Assembly (NCBI RefSeq): GCF_027923385.1
Contig: NZ_BSEC01000001.1
Span: 4,066,001 to 4,130,000 of the forward strand
DNA length: 64,000 nucleotides
DNA from: Methylocystis echinoides
GTDB lineage: Bacteria; Pseudomonadota; Alphaproteobacteria; Rhizobiales; Beijerinckiaceae
Reading direction: 5' to 3'
Below the pieces are notes generated by a model that saw only the letters and a list, made by a program, of their open reading frames with translations, had not been told where the DNA came from and did no database searches. The translations under genes were made by a program, and so were the position numbers. Positions 1 through 7,540 of this stretch are shown piece by piece; within the stretch, counting starts at the first letter, position 1; each line of letters starts with the position of its first letter.

Positions 1-708
1 CCAGCCGGTTCTGCGAATGAAGAGCGACGTCGCAAAGCTCAGCGGAAAAAGCAGCACGAGCGAAAGATCGTTCGGATCTCCAAGAACCGACTGTATATCC
101 CGCCCGATCGTAACGCGCGTGCCTTCGACGAGGCCGATTCCATTCGCCTTGTTGTAGAGCGTGACAGCTGCGATCGCTGCGCCCGCGAAGACAAAGGCGC
201 GGGAGGCGAGGGCGAAATCCCTTGGCGTTCGCGTCAACCACGCAATCGCGACCGTCATGATCGCGATCTTTGAATAAGTCGCCGTCCAGTAAGTGATCGC
301 CGTCGGCCGGCTCGCCGCAAGCGGGAGGCCTAGCGTGACCAATGTGAAGAATACCGCGAAGACGGAAAGTTCACGGCTCCAAAACGTCCTGATGCTTCTC
401 GCCAAAAACACCTGCCAGCAGAGGACCATCAGGGTGGCGAGCGCAAGAAGCTGGGGGATATGCAGCGGATTCAACGCGGGGAAGGCCTCGTGAATGCGAA
501 AGAACGAAAAAATCACGAAAGCAAGGCAAAGAAGAAAGGGATTTGGAAAGGCGAAAACCAACGCAAGCGGCAGCAAGGAGACCGCAATCGGCGCAATGGG
601 CATCGCCACGACGAGGAGCGGCGCAACCGCTAGCGCGCTCCCAATCAGCGCCACCGAAATTTCGCCAATCCGGCTGTCGGTAGCACGCCAAGACGCGGGG
701 GTTGTCAC
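1..708 (-). CDS. Polysaccharide polymerase / O-antigen ligase-like membrane protein (C-terminus outside window)
   Basis: This open frame runs off the left edge of the window; about 236 codons are visible. The start is a GTG at 708 that overlaps the TGA of the flippase gene upstream (GTGA), so the two are translationally coupled. The visible protein is a chain of hydrophobic segments, including a Pro/Ile/Val-rich pair near residues 25-65, broken by short loops. The stretch VLGDPNDLSLVLLFPLSF near residue 210 is the kind of loop seen in Wzy/WaaL-type proteins. Members of that family polymerise lipid-linked repeat units or ligate glycans at the periplasmic face. The position directly after a Wzx-like flippase supports this, but the diagnostic large periplasmic loop lies outside the window, so polymerase and ligase cannot be separated. 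Confidence 0.7.
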   Translation of the reverse strand, partial: MTTPASWRATDSRIGEISVALIGSALAVAPLLVVAMPIAPIAVSLLPLALVFAFPNPFLLCLAFVIFSFFRIHEAFPALNPLHIPQLLALATLMVLCWQVFLARSIRTFWSRELSVFAVFFTLVTLGLPLAASRPTAITYWTATYSKIAIMTVAIAWLTRTPRDFALASRAFVFAGAAIAAVTLYNKANGIGLVEGTRVTIGRDIQSVLGDPNDLSLVLLFPLSFATSLFIRRTGW

Positions 709-2120
709 GCAAACGCCTCTCGCTGGCCGGGCTTGTAGAGAGCGAGCACGGGAGGGAATAAGAGGAGGCTCAGCGCGACGCCGGCAGCGAAGAGATAGAA
801 AATCTGCCACGCGACGCTCGCTGAGCCATGCGCCGCGTAAACCAGCAGAGTATCGATCCCCGTCACAGCCGCGAAGGCGCGCCATGCGTAGGGAATGGGG
901 GCCACACGCCGACCGAAATGAACGAACAGCCCCATACGCACCGATTGTCCGGTGATCGTTGCGGCGATTGCGCCATAGACGCCAAAGGAGGGAACAAACA
1001 ATAAATAACCGACCAGCGCTATCACGGCCCCAAGGCTGTTTATCGTCAGGACGCCGAAGCTGTGCCGTGACGCATAGGCTCCAACGTTTGTGAGGCTGCA
1101 AAGTTCGTTCAGGGACGCAATCAGAGCGAGCCAGGGAAGGTAGGGCAACGCGCCTCTGAACGCAGGCGGCAGAAAGGCGCTTACGAAGATTGGAGCGGCG
1201 CCGCACACAACGGCCACGCCGATTCCCAGTAGAACAACGCCGATCGTGACCAACTGCGCGCTTTTTTCGAGCCCCCCGTCTTCCTGGAGGAGCCCGATAC
1301 GTCGTGCATACCACCATAATCCGAATGGCTGCATGGCGAGCGGCACAATCATCGACAGCTTCGCCGCGAGGCCGTAGAAGCCCAGTTCAGACGCCGGCAC
1401 GGCGCCGGCAAGAAACCATCTGTCGCAGGAGCCCAGGACAAACATGGATAATGAGCCCCCGACAATTGGCAGCCCATAGGCGACTGTTCTCGCGACAGTT
1501 TCGCGATCAAACGAAATCCCCGTCATGCGCGTCTGCTGGATCATCAGCAAAATGGAGAGAAGGAGATCAATCGTGGCATTGCCTGCGAGGATACCCGTAA
1601 CGCCGAAGCCGAGGGACAGGGTCACATAGATCGAGAGCGCCTGCGCAAGTGAGCGACACACGGTGAACAGCATGAACCGGCTGGGACGATTGCGGAGGCG
1701 CAGCCAGGCCAACGGCATTTCGATCAGACCCGATACGGCGGCGCCGAGTAGGCCGAATGCGATTGGCCACATCAGGTGAGAGAGCCCGAGACGAGGCGCC
1801 ATCCAATAGGCCGCGGCTTGGAGAAGCAGGTTCGCTGCAACCGCCAGAATAAGCGATGAGCCAACGAGACCCGCCGCCACGCGCCGCTGCGCATGCTCCG
1901 ATGTGCCCGACGCGAATCTGAAAAGGGTGTCGGCCAGTCCGAAACTGAACACGAGTCCCGATATTTCCACGAAGCTGACAATAAGCTCCAGTTCGCCGTA
2001 ATTTTCTGGCGTCAGACGCCGCGCCACGATGGGAATCGTGAATAGGGCGAGCCCCTTGCTCAGCAGCACGCTGGCCGCGAACGGCCCAAACGAGCGGAGA
2101 ACGTAAAGAAGTTGCGGCAT
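705..2120 (-). CDS. Wzx-type polysaccharide flippase (MOP superfamily)
   Basis: A 471-residue protein with about 12-14 hydrophobic segments and the N-terminal pattern of polysaccharide translocases (SKGLALFTIPIVARRL, then PENYGELELIVSF). Wzx proteins move undecaprenyl-diphosphate-linked repeat units across the inner membrane. The reading frame stays open further upstream to 2537, but that part covers the C-terminus of the neighbouring glycosyltransferase in another frame. The ATG at 2120 overlaps that gene's stop as TGATG, so 2120 is the best start. Its own stop overlaps the next gene's GTG. The gene is therefore the middle of a three-gene minus-strand operon: glycosyltransferase, flippase, polymerase. 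Confidence 0.85.
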   Translation of the reverse strand: MPQLLYVLRSFGPFAASVLLSKGLALFTIPIVARRLTPENYGELELIVSFVEISGLVFSFGLADTLFRFASGTSEHAQRRVAAGLVGSSLILAVAANLLLQAAAYWMAPRLGLSHLMWPIAFGLLGAAVSGLIEMPLAWLRLRNRPSRFMLFTVCRSLAQALSIYVTLSLGFGVTGILAGNATIDLLLSILLMIQQTRMTGISFDRETVARTVAYGLPIVGGSLSMFVLGSCDRWFLAGAVPASELGFYGLAAKLSMIVPLAMQPFGLWWYARRIGLLQEDGGLEKSAQLVTIGVVLLGIGVAVVCGAAPIFVSAFLPPAFRGALPYLPWLALIASLNELCSLTNVGAYASRHSFGVLTINSLGAVIALVGYLLFVPSFGVYGAIAATITGQSVRMGLFVHFGRRVAPIPYAWRAFAAVTGIDTLLVYAAHGSASVAWQIFYLFAAGVALSLLLFPPVLALYKPGQREAFA

Positions 2121-3274
2121 CAGATCGCCTCGAAGACCTGAGACAGGCTTTGTGCCTGAACTTTCAGGGAGAAGCGCTCCATGATGCGCGCCCGGCTGCG
2201 CGCCGCCATTGTCGCCCGATCCGGCGGCGTCAGGTCCAACACCTTTTGAATGGCTGCGGAAAGGGCGACCGGGTCGGCGACCTCGGTGAGGAAGCCGCAG
2301 CCCGGCGTTACGACGTCCTTGTTGCCCATGAACCTTGTCGTCACCACGGGCAAGCCCATCGACATCGCCTCCTTGATGACCATGGGACCGGTGTCCCGGG
2401 ACAGATCGGGTGCGATCTTGAACGGCGCGATCAGCCCGAGATAACGCGGGGCCTCGCGTTCGAGCCACTCGCGCTTGCGGGGTCCAAGAAAGCGGACTCG
2501 GTCGCCCAAGCCGAGTTCGGCGGCGCGCTGACGACATTCCTCGCGCAAGGGACCGTCGCCCACGAGATCGACGCTTGCGGTTCCATGCAGGGAAATTGCA
2601 GAGAGAAGATCATCGATCCCCTTCTGCTCGACGAATCTTCCCACGAATAGAAAACGCGGGATGGGCGCCGAGTCCACGGCAGGTCGAAACCCTGACGGGT
2701 CCACGCCACATGTGATGACTTCTATCTGGGCGTCTGGGGCGATCTGCGCCAGGTCGTGAGCCATATCGGTGCAGGTCGCAATCACCATGTCGGCCGAGAC
2801 CAGCTTCAGTTCGAGATCCTCGGCCTCGGAATAGACGTCATGGCCATGACAAATGAAAGAGACGCCAACACCAAGCCAGCGCGCTGCGACGATAGCGTGC
2901 GCCGTCGCTCCGCCGGCAAAATGCGCATGCAAGTGTTGGCACCCGTTGTCTTTGGCGACTGCGGCAACCTTCAGGCCGTTCCAAAAAAGCGAGCGGCGCG
3001 ACAAGCGTTGCTGAGACCACACGAAGCGCAGGGCAGAGAGGAAATTTTTAGAAGGCGAAAACAGGATTTGCAAAACGCGAAACACGGGCGTCCTGGAGGG
3101 CAATTTCGCCGTTTTCGCCAACTCAATGTCGAGCGTCTGGGCTGGCCCGTCCTTCAGATGCATGACGATCGGAACCACGCGATGCCCCTGCTGCTCCATG
3201 GCGCGCATTTCATTGCCCACGAAGGTTTCGGAAAGGACTGGAAAATCCGCGAGCACGTAACCGACCGTCTTCAT
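2120..3274 (-). CDS. Glycosyltransferase family 4 (GT-B fold)
   Basis: A 384-residue retaining GT4-type enzyme. The N-terminal half carries the acceptor-side motif LHAHFAGGATAHAI and the HGHDVY loop. The C-terminal half carries the nucleotide-sugar part: FLFVGRFVEQKGIDDL, then the E-x7-E region KEAMSMGLPVVTT. I chose the ATG at 3274 (MKTVGYVLADFP) because the family's first beta strand starts there; a frame extending to 3382 would overlap the divergent gene at 3342. It is first in the minus-strand flippase operon, and only about 67 bp separate it from the divergent GT2 gene, so that gap should hold both promoters. Donor and acceptor sugars cannot be read from the sequence. Confidence 0.85.
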   Translation of the reverse strand: MKTVGYVLADFPVLSETFVGNEMRAMEQQGHRVVPIVMHLKDGPAQTLDIELAKTAKLPSRTPVFRVLQILFSPSKNFLSALRFVWSQQRLSRRSLFWNGLKVAAVAKDNGCQHLHAHFAGGATAHAIVAARWLGVGVSFICHGHDVYSEAEDLELKLVSADMVIATCTDMAHDLAQIAPDAQIEVITCGVDPSGFRPAVDSAPIPRFLFVGRFVEQKGIDDLLSAISLHGTASVDLVGDGPLREECRQRAAELGLGDRVRFLGPRKREWLEREAPRYLGLIAPFKIAPDLSRDTGPMVIKEAMSMGLPVVTTRFMGNKDVVTPGCGFLTEVADPVALSAAIQKVLDLTPPDRATMAARSRARIMERFSLKVQAQSLSQVFEAI

Positions 3275-3341
3275 GGTCACTCCATTTGGCAAGACTTGTG
3301 CTAGGGATGGCAGCAAGTCCGGCGCCAGAAGCGATTGCACG

Positions 3342-4268
3342 ATGACCATTCCAAGATGCTCAGTGATCATTCCTACGTACAACTGCGGAAAATATCTCGG
3401 CCGTGCGTTAAACTCGGTCCGTGTTCAGGAAGTCGCAGATATTGAAATATTTGTGGTAGACGATGGTTCGACCGATGGCACGGATCGCTGGCTCGAAGAG
3501 GCGCTCGTGCGTGATGGACGTATTGTTGTGCTACAAGGCGGACATAAGGGGCCAAACGCGGCAAGAAATCTCGCCATATCTCAGGCGCGGGGCGGATTGA
3601 TTGCCTTTCTTGACGCTGACGATTTCTGGTGGCCTGAAAAAATGCTTCCCCAACTCGCTTTTCATGAGCGCAACCCTGACGTTTCTTTCAGCTTCACGGA
3701 CTATCTGCATTTTGATGTGTCAGGTCGAACGCACGGAACCTGCTTTGAATACTGGTCGCCACCCTTCTCGAAAAGCCGCTGTGGGGAGTTTTCGGTCATT
3801 CAAGACGCCGAGCGCGCTATTCTGGCTTCCAATACGGTCGGCACATCGACCGTCGTGGCTACGCGTGCGGCTTTGCAAAACGCGAACGGTTTCGCAACAG
3901 ATTTGCAGTCTGCCGCTGATTGGAAACTCTGGCTCAAGCTTGCCAATAAGGGGCGCGTGGCCGTATCCTGCGCCGTCACGATGAACTACCTCATGCGGAG
4001 TGGCAGTATTTCTGAAAATCACTCTGTTCGCATCGCTGCGATGAAGGAAATTGTCGCCGCGTACGAGAAGTGCAGCGATCCGGAAACGCGTCGGGCGTGG
4101 CGACAAGCTCGCGCACGCATCAAGGTGGCGGAGGCTGAACATCTGCGGCTTTCGGGAAACCACTGGAGCGCAGCCAAGGCCCATCTCGGCGCCTTTCTCA
4201 GCAATCCGGGAAAGCGAATCGCCAGAGCCGGGATGTCTGATATCGCTAACAGCTTATTCGTCAGGTGA
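3342..4268 (+). CDS. Glycosyltransferase family 2
   Basis: A 308-residue inverting GT-A enzyme. It shows the nucleotide-binding start CSVIIPTYNCGKYLGRAL, the DDGSTDGT motif and the metal-binding LIAFLDADDFW. The C-terminus has no transmembrane segments, so it is probably a soluble or peripheral enzyme adding one sugar to the lipid-linked repeat unit. The ATG at 3342 starts directly before the first beta strand; an extension to 3273 would add 23 residues unlike the family. Its TGA overlaps the GTG of the downstream kinase/phosphatase regulator, so the regulator is co-translated with a glycosyltransferase. Sugar specificity is unknown. Confidence 0.85.
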   Translation: MTIPRCSVIIPTYNCGKYLGRALNSVRVQEVADIEIFVVDDGSTDGTDRWLEEALVRDGRIVVLQGGHKGPNAARNLAISQARGGLIAFLDADDFWWPEKMLPQLAFHERNPDVSFSFTDYLHFDVSGRTHGTCFEYWSPPFSKSRCGEFSVIQDAERAILASNTVGTSTVVATRAALQNANGFATDLQSAADWKLWLKLANKGRVAVSCAVTMNYLMRSGSISENHSVRIAAMKEIVAAYEKCSDPETRRAWRQARARIKVAEAEHLRLSGNHWSAAKAHLGAFLSNPGKRIARAGMSDIANSLFVR

Positions 4269-5776
4269 CCTTGCGTATCTTCGAGGCCAACCGCACTGCA
4301 ACCCTGCAAGACGTCTCCTGGCTTCGCAAAGCGATGGGACGCGAGCTTCGAGCATTGCGGTTGCCTGTAGAATCGCTGGACGATCTGCAACTCGCCTTTT
4401 CAGAGCTGGCGACGAACGCCATTATCCATGGCAGCCCGGCGCCTTCTTTTCTGGATTTGGCCGTCGATATCGACGGCAGCCTTCTGATGATTACCCTGTC
4501 CGATGACGGAGGGTGTTTCAACGGATTTCACGCAGCCTGCGCATCCGTCAAAGAGAGTGCGATCAGCCCCGAAGCCACCTCTGGTCGCGGCGTGCACATC
4601 GTACAGCGAGCCTTTGACTCGATGGACTATCGCCCTACTGAGCACGGCAATGTCTTTGTCGGCCGAAGATCATTGCGCTTCTCTCGCGCTAAAATTCTGG
4701 TCGTGGAGGACGTCCAGTGCCTCCTCACGACCTACTGTGAACATCTTAGCCACGATTTTCACCCCATTGGCTGCACCTCTCTTGCCGAGGCGCGCAGTGT
4801 TATCCAGACGCAGAGGATCGACGCGGTCCTGACAGATTTTCATCTGGCGGATGGATCGGGAACGTGTCTGCTTGCTGAATATGACAAGCTCTGGCCGGAG
4901 GCGTCGCCGCCCGTCATCTTGGTCAGCGCAGACAAATCGCCGCAAATCAAAGACGCAGCTCTGCGGTTCGGCGCGGAATTTTTCGTTGAAAAGCCTGTAA
5001 AGCGCGAACAGCTTATCTCCACGATCAGGCTGGCGCTTGATCGGTCCATGATACGAAACGCCCGACTGACACGCTCTTTTGGCCGTCATGTCGACGCGCT
5101 CGTCGCCCTCGCGCCACCCGAGCAGATCGGGGCCTACGGCCTTGGGGTCGTTGCTGCGACAGCGGCGTCTGGCGGCGGCGACATCCTCTTGCATCACAGG
5201 CATGAGGATTTTGAGCGCCTCGTCATCGTTGATGTGATGGGGCATGGCGTTCCGGCAAAAGCCTGGGCCGTCGCTTATGCTGCGATCATCAAGACGCTGC
5301 AGCAGGAGAGAGCCCTCGACGCCGCAGGCTTCCTGAGAAAGCTGTCGGAGATCGCCTGGAACGACCGCTCTCTCGAAAGCGCGCTTGCGACAGTCATGGT
5401 GCTGGACATCAATGATGTCGGCGCGACGATCGCGTCGGCAGGACACCCCCCTCCGCTGGTGTTCGGAAATGAAACGATTCGAATTCCTGTCGGGGGTCCG
5501 TTGCTCGGCGTCATGCCGCCTTGCGACTATGCCTCTACGACCATTGCGCTCAATCCGGGTGACAGGCTGGTGTTCTTCACCGACGGAATTGACCCTATGG
5601 ACGTCGCCGCCGGCGGCGCGCCGCCGCACTGGTTCCTACAGGCATTCGAGACCTCCCGGTCATTTACGCTTGACAGGACACTCGCTTCAGTAAAGCGCGC
5701 CGCCGAACGGGCGCTCGGACCTCAACCCGCCGATGACTGGCTCGTCGCCGTTCTGGAAAAGGCGGCGCCAAGGTGA
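4265..5776 (+). CDS. SypE-like RsbW kinase - REC - PP2C phosphatase regulator
   Basis: A 503-residue three-domain regulator starting at a GTG coupled to the GT2 gene. Residues 1-138 are a GHKL/RsbW-type serine kinase: the N box has Glu47 and Asn51 (SELATNAIIHG), followed by LSDDGG and SGRGVHIV. Residues 142-258 are a receiver with acidic pair E148/D149, phospho-acceptor Asp191 (TDFHLADG) and Lys243. Residues 285-500 are a SpoIIE/PP2C phosphatase with GGD (304-306), Asp323 (DVMGHG), ASAGHPPP and FTDGID. The order kinase-REC-phosphatase matches SypE of Vibrio fischeri, which both phosphorylates and dephosphorylates the STAS protein SypA to gate polysaccharide production. A candidate STAS partner lies at 10032-10316. 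All catalytic motifs look intact. The last 55 bases overlap the convergent gene at 5722. Confidence 0.88.
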   Translation: MTLRIFEANRTATLQDVSWLRKAMGRELRALRLPVESLDDLQLAFSELATNAIIHGSPAPSFLDLAVDIDGSLLMITLSDDGGCFNGFHAACASVKESAISPEATSGRGVHIVQRAFDSMDYRPTEHGNVFVGRRSLRFSRAKILVVEDVQCLLTTYCEHLSHDFHPIGCTSLAEARSVIQTQRIDAVLTDFHLADGSGTCLLAEYDKLWPEASPPVILVSADKSPQIKDAALRFGAEFFVEKPVKREQLISTIRLALDRSMIRNARLTRSFGRHVDALVALAPPEQIGAYGLGVVAATAASGGGDILLHHRHEDFERLVIVDVMGHGVPAKAWAVAYAAIIKTLQQERALDAAGFLRKLSEIAWNDRSLESALATVMVLDINDVGATIASAGHPPPLVFGNETIRIPVGGPLLGVMPPCDYASTTIALNPGDRLVFFTDGIDPMDVAAGGAPPHWFLQAFETSRSFTLDRTLASVKRAAERALGPQPADDWLVAVLEKAAPR

Positions 5777-6798
5777 TAGCCGGCGTCCCGGTACACCGCG
5801 AGCGTCTTATCGACGCCAAGCTGAACACCAAACCTGTCCCGGGCGGTCCGCCAGGCGCAGTCTCGCCAGCGAGCGCCCTCCGTTTCACGCGCTCTAGTCC
5901 ATAGCTTTATGATTTGCTCGAGAGCCTCGGAGTCTTCAGGCTCGAAGAGCCATCCATTCTGCCCGTGGCGGACAACGTCTGGAATCGCGCCGACTGCCGA
6001 CGCTACGACAGGAATTCCCGCCGCCATCGCCTCCAACGCCACCATCGGCAGCCCCTCAGCGCGAGAGCTGATCACCAAGAGACCGAGTTTCTCCCACACC
6101 GGCTTCATATCGGTGACCATACCGTGAAAGAAGACCGAATTCGCATATTGCGCCTCGAGCTCCCGCTGCATCGGACCATCGCCGAAGATCTCCCAGGACG
6201 CAGCAGCGCTCGATTTGGCTGCGACACTGCAAAAAATATCGGGGCCCTTTTCCAGGCTCAGGCGACCGACGAATCCGATTCTTGCTGGCAGTGGCTGAGT
6301 AGGCGCGAGATCAGGCGCGACGACGAAATTCGGGATATGTTCGGACGCAAACGGAAGCCGCTCCGCGATCGGCGCGCTAACCGAGATGCGACTCGCGAGA
6401 CAGCTCGTGATTTCGTCGATGCGCTGATAGAGAGATACCGGGAAGGCGGCGATTTCACCTGCGTGAAAAGTCGAAACGACCGGCACGCCTGAGAGGCGGG
6501 CCGCAAATCTTCCAATGATTCCCGCCTTGTAACCATGGGTATGGAGCAGGCCCGCGCCTGAAGCGCGGACATACGACGCCAGCCCGAGCACGCCACCATC
6601 GAGAAAGCCATAAGGCAGACTCGCGGCCTTGAGTTGCGAAAGCCATTTGTTTGGGCCGTGGTCCTCCAAAAGAAGGATCCGCGCGTCCAGGGCTCGCTCC
6701 CGCAATCCCGCCGCCAGTGTCGCAACATGCCGCTCGATGCCACCGATTCCGCTCGAGTCGACAAGGAGAAAGATCGGGGCGCCTTTAAGTTCGGACAT
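5722..6798 (-). CDS. Glycosyltransferase family 4
   Basis: A 358-residue GT-B enzyme. The N-terminus has the glycine-rich donor loop SSGIGGIERHVATLA typical of GT4, the central HTHGYKAG acts as acceptor-side motif, and the C-terminal half has RIGFVGRLSLEKGPDIF and the E-x7-E region LEAMAAGIPVVASAVG. The start ATG at 6798 lies inside the 3' end of the CpsD-like gene (6785), so the two overlap by 14 bases and are probably co-transcribed in the order lipoprotein, SLBB exporter, CpsD-like, glycosyltransferase. Its 3' end overlaps the convergent kinase/phosphatase gene by 55 bases. Confidence 0.85.
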   Translation of the reverse strand: MSELKGAPIFLLVDSSGIGGIERHVATLAAGLRERALDARILLLEDHGPNKWLSQLKAASLPYGFLDGGVLGLASYVRASGAGLLHTHGYKAGIIGRFAARLSGVPVVSTFHAGEIAAFPVSLYQRIDEITSCLASRISVSAPIAERLPFASEHIPNFVVAPDLAPTQPLPARIGFVGRLSLEKGPDIFCSVAAKSSAAASWEIFGDGPMQRELEAQYANSVFFHGMVTDMKPVWEKLGLLVISSRAEGLPMVALEAMAAGIPVVASAVGAIPDVVRHGQNGWLFEPEDSEALEQIIKLWTRARETEGARWRDCAWRTARDRFGVQLGVDKTLAVYRDAGYHLGAAFSRTATSQSSAG

Positions 6799-7540
6799 CG
6801 AAGATTTTCATTCTTCTTGCTCTGGCCGCGAGGCTTTCCGCGAGCGACGGCGCGAATCGGGCGAATCGCATTGCCTCCCGCGCAAGCTCTTCGCCCAGGG
6901 TCGGCTGATCCCGGCCATTGATGATCACGCCCCGCACAGGAATTCCAGCCAGGACGCGCTTCGCGCGATGAATGGCGAGGCGCGTCACTCTTCCGCCCAT
7001 ACAGACCAAGATGGATGTATCGACGCAGGATGCAGTGATGTAACCTGGCACGGTGTCATTCGGCCGAGCAATCGCTGGCGCGCAATTGACGACAACGGCA
7101 TCGTAGTTCTGGAGCGTCTGTGAAAAGAGCTTCCGCAGGAACTCCTGGGTGCGAAGTCGGTAAAGTTCGCCGGTATCGGGGTGAATTGTCAGAATGTCGT
7201 AACCGTCGTCAGAGACGCGCTTATGCGCCCTCCCATGCTCTCTGTCGTGTGCGCCGCTGACGTCAACGACGATCACGCGCATGTTTGTCAGCGCACAACG
7301 CCTGGCGAGGGCGGCGGCAAGAGTTGTGACGCCATCGCCAGATTCGACGCCGATCAGGCCGACCACTCTTTGACCTTCTCCAAATGTCGCCTGGAACAAA
7401 GCATCAATTTCGTGCGACGATGGGTCGATCGACGCAGGGCGAACCTGAGTGAAATCGGCAGGGCGGGGGCGAAACAATTGTCTCAGCCATTCAAGGCCCA
7501 GGCGTCCGATTTGAGGCGCATTGATTGTGGTGTAACTCAT
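6785..7540 (-). CDS. CpsD/CapB-like polysaccharide ATPase with degenerate nucleotide motifs
   Basis: A 251-residue protein with the fold pattern of the cytoplasmic bacterial tyrosine kinase (BY-kinase) domain, next to an export protein as usual. The three nucleotide motifs are all altered. The Walker A region at 64-73 reads GVESGDGVTT, with Val71 where the P-loop lysine should be. The Walker A' strand at 89-97 (VIVVDVSGA) keeps only one of the usual acidic residues. The Walker B strand at 147-155 (DAVVVNCAP) has Asn152 where Asp is expected. There is no tyrosine cluster at the C-terminus. I infer a non-catalytic, scaffold-like relative of CpsD/Wzc. The start overlaps the SLBB gene's stop (ATGA). 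Confidence 0.75.
   Translation of the reverse strand: MSYTTINAPQIGRLGLEWLRQLFRPRPADFTQVRPASIDPSSHEIDALFQATFGEGQRVVGLIGVESGDGVTTLAAALARRCALTNMRVIVVDVSGAHDREHGRAHKRVSDDGYDILTIHPDTGELYRLRTQEFLRKLFSQTLQNYDAVVVNCAPAIARPNDTVPGYITASCVDTSILVCMGGRVTRLAIHRAKRVLAGIPVRGVIINGRDQPTLGEELAREAMRFARFAPSLAESLAARARRMKIFDVRT

Noticed and set aside
2121..2537. N-terminal extension of the flippase frame to 2537
   Set aside because: It overlaps the C-terminal catalytic part of the glycosyltransferase and is Arg/Pro-rich; the TGATG overlap sets the start at 2120.
4670..5629. 319-codon open frame on the minus strand
   Set aside because: Antisense to the kinase/REC/PP2C gene, whose motifs are unambiguous.
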